Source: an uncultured bacterium
Lineage (GTDB): Bacteria; Bacillota; Clostridia; Lachnospirales; Lachnospiraceae
Assembly (NCBI GenBank): GCA_947073545.1
Contig: CAMTMP010000039.1
Location: 1-34,553 of the forward strand
Length of the DNA: 34,553 bases
Direction: 5' to 3'
The notes under the pieces were generated by a model. That model saw only the letters and a list, made by a program, of their open reading frames with translations. It made no database searches and was not told the DNA's origin. Position 1 is the stretch's first letter, and each line of letters starts with the position of its first letter. Of the stretch, positions 33,225 to 34,553 are shown piece by piece. Made by a program: the position numbers and the translations under genes.

Positions 33225-33258
33225 AAAGCGGGCGTACCACGAAAGGAATCGCCCGCTT
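33225..33258 (-). terminator. terminator of the Uma2-type gene
   Basis: A perfect 9-bp stem AAGCGGGCG (33226-33234) / CGCCCGCTT (33250-33258) with a 15-nt loop directly follows the stop codon of the Uma2-type gene on the minus strand. The T-run is short (TTTCGG). Confidence 0.65.
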
Positions 33259-33263
33259 CTAAA

Positions 33264-34112
33264 CTAATGTTTACTTCCATAATGCCGGGCAATCTCATCC
33301 CGGCTGATGTCCTTATAAATTTCATTCTGAGTCACCGCTTTACAGACCGCGTCCAAGTCTGGCAAAACTGCTTTCAACGAGTTTACCAATGCCGCAAGTC
33401 CCTGTTGTATGCCCTGTTGTATACCCTCTTCCACTCCTTCCTGCATTCCCTCTTGTATTGCCGCCTGTCGTTCCTCTGTAAGCACCTCATCCAATGTCCC
33501 ATGGAGATTCGCCAGATCAAGATACAGGTCATCATAAACCCCCACCTTAATCCGCTCAGAAAAAGGATGCAGTACAGGCATATCCCCATGTTCCAGGCCA
33601 TAAACAGTCACCTGTGCGGACTTCGGGTCGACAATCCAGTACTCCCGCACGCCGGATTCCTGATACAGGGCCAACTTACGAATATAGTCCATCTTCCTGC
33701 TGGACGGCGAAACAATCTCGATCACCAGATCCGGCGCCCCCTTACACCCTTTTCTCTCCAGTTTCCCTTCATCGCAGATCAGAGAAATATCCGGCATAAC
33801 ATAATTATGGATATCTTTTTTGATATATACACCGAAAGGCGCAGGAACTACCCTGCATTTTCCCTTCTTCCTCTGAATGTAAAGTTCGATCTGAAAGCTC
33901 AGCCCCATCAGAATATCCTGATGGTCAAACTCGGGTGCTTCCATGATAAACAGCTCGCCGTCAATCAGCTCGACGCGTACCTCTTCCGGCAATGCCTCGA
34001 TATCCGCAACTGTGTACTGCCATTTTCCTTTCCTGGTCAGTCCCATCCTCTCCAGATCTTCCTGTGTCAGGTTCATTTCCGATTCCTCTTTTCTGATTCT
34101 TGCGTACTCCAT
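33264..34112 (-). CDS. Uma2 family (PD-(D/E)XK-like) protein
   Basis: This is a protein of 282 residues. It shows the Uma2 pattern: YTVADIEALPEEVRVELIDGELF, HQDILMGLSFQI, VMPDISLICD, then APDLVIEIVSPSSRKMD with the D...E.S core of the restriction-endonuclease-like fold, and YWIVDPKSAQVTVY. Uma2 proteins are putative nucleases of unknown role. The tail (about 205-235) has a GlnGly/GluGly periodic segment (QEGMQEGVEEGIQQGIQQGL) of the kind seen at the ends of PD-(D/E)XK transposase-associated proteins. The start at 34112 is fixed by AAGGAGGT 5 nt upstream; the frame is open to 34208 but that is leader. It has its own strong promoter and terminator, so it is a lone gene. Confidence 0.85.
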   Translation of the reverse strand: MEYARIRKEESEMNLTQEDLERMGLTRKGKWQYTVADIEALPEEVRVELIDGELFIMEAPEFDHQDILMGLSFQIELYIQRKKGKCRVVPAPFGVYIKKDIHNYVMPDISLICDEGKLERKGCKGAPDLVIEIVSPSSRKMDYIRKLALYQESGVREYWIVDPKSAQVTVYGLEHGDMPVLHPFSERIKVGVYDDLYLDLANLHGTLDEVLTEERQAAIQEGMQEGVEEGIQQGIQQGLAALVNSLKAVLPDLDAVCKAVTQNEIYKDISRDEIARHYGSKH

Positions 34113-34299
34113 AAATACCTCCTTCTGTGGTGCGGCGGTAGATGCAAGCCGGCTGCAGTGGGCTCTACCGAAGCGGTAACTATGGAATGTCCGGTCCATT
34201 CTCTGCATCTCTGCCGTTATAAGTTAATAGTAACTGAGTAAACGGCAGAAATTGCCAGAATGTGCGAACGCACGGTTCTTGTGATCACTCGATGGGTTA
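34113..34299 (-). other. long structured 5' leader of the Uma2-type gene
   Basis: About 185 nt lie between the promoter and the start codon. An 8-bp stem CTGCCGTT/AACGGCAG (34211-34218, 34241-34248) encloses AGTTA/TAACT (about 34223-34236), and a short GTGCG/CGCAC hairpin lies at 34263-34274. No known riboswitch motif is recognised. Confidence 0.5.
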
Positions 34300-34328
34300 A
34301 GTATACAGCAGTGACAGGCGGATGTCAA
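34300..34328 (-). promoter_or_regulatory. promoter of the Uma2-type gene
   Basis: On the minus strand TTGACA (complement of 34323-34328), 17 nt, TATACT (complement of 34300-34305): near-consensus sigma-A. Confidence 0.82.
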
Positions 34329-34420
34329 TAAAAAACGAGGAAATAATCAAACGTAATATCGATATGTTTTTCCATAGACTGATTCATGTGCTGCGTCTGC
34401 TCCTCACATATCCTTATCTC

Positions 34421-34553
34421 TTATAGCTCATCAATGAGCCGTATGATGTCCTTAAAAGGCATCAGCCTCGAATCCGCTTCCAGCGCCCTGTGATTTTTCA
34501 GGATTTCCACCGCCGTGCCCTGCATCGCCGGAAAGGCGCTTCTGGTCAGCTGG
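34421..34553 (-). CDS. C-terminal end of a gene cut by the window; possibly phosphoenolpyruvate mutase
   Basis: The last 43 codons of a leftward gene are present, ending in TAA at 34421-34423. The peptide reads QLTRSAFPAMQGTAVEIL, then KNHRALEADSRLMPFKDII and RLIDEL. The pattern R(S/A)AxPAM...ILxxxRxxEAD...P(I/F)KDII.LI recalls the C-terminus of phosphoenolpyruvate mutase (first step of phosphonate synthesis), as I remember the family. Only the tail is available, so this is a tentative call; the coding nature of the fragment is more certain than its name. Confidence 0.45.
   Translation of the reverse strand, partial: QLTRSAFPAMQGTAVEILKNHRALEADSRLMPFKDIIRLIDEL

Overview
The window reads as a chromosomal segment of a Gram-positive gut-type Firmicute, most likely Lachnospiraceae (Clostridium cluster XIVa). 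Supporting signs are the 16S rRNA 5' end at the left edge, strong AGGAGG ribosome binding sites, sigma-A promoters, a large SRP RNA with an Alu domain, the tadA/dnaX/ybaB/recR neighbourhood next to tRNA-Ser and SRP RNA, and several proteins of Lachnospiraceae character. Nearly everything is transcribed leftward (minus strand). The exceptions are tRNA-Ser, the SRP RNA and one radical-SAM gene (10201-11644). No phage, insertion sequence, integrase or CRISPR array is visible.

Layout, left to right. 1-730: 5' third of 16S rRNA, its leader and a near-consensus rrn promoter. 735-3914: three envelope genes (CvpA-like, membrane-anchored propeller-like DUF5711-type, LysM protein). 4183-9961: galM, recR, ybaB, dnaX, 6-phosphofructokinase and tadA, with palindromic repeat elements in two of the gaps. 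10201-10652: tRNA-Ser(CGA) and SRP RNA, each with its own promoter. 10703-12869: a radical-SAM PflX-type gene converging on an uncharacterised protein with a 78-bp tandem repeat. 13183-15452: a sugar-ABC-transporter ATPase followed by a PucR/CdaR-like regulator. 15764-19077: a copper operon, csoR-copA, with a textbook operator/promoter and a CopZ-like chaperone domain fused to the CopA C-terminus. 19161-23735: a signalling cluster with a GGDEF cyclase, a YesL-type membrane protein, a tandem HD/HD-GYP protein, a GNAT and a Cys-rich small protein. 23868-28503: D-lactate dehydrogenase, a small 11-mer-repeat membrane protein, an alpha/beta hydrolase and metG. 28652-31892: a compact three-gene operon of unknown exported or membrane proteins (coiled coil; Cys/His modules plus an 18-residue acidic repeat; secreted protein). 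32256-34553: SEC-C/methionine aminopeptidase, a Uma2-type protein behind a structured leader, and the tail of a further gene.

The points most worth attention are: (1) the CopA-CopZ fusion that keeps an SD and ATG exactly at the start of the CopZ domain, so one gene may make both pump and free chaperone; (2) the CsoR-type palindrome filling the -35/-10 spacer; (3) the unknown three-gene surface operon with a 6 x 54-bp repeat; (4) the c-di-GMP-type make/break gene pair; (5) two copies of a palindromic element in house-keeping gaps. All family names come from reading motifs by eye; no database search was run.
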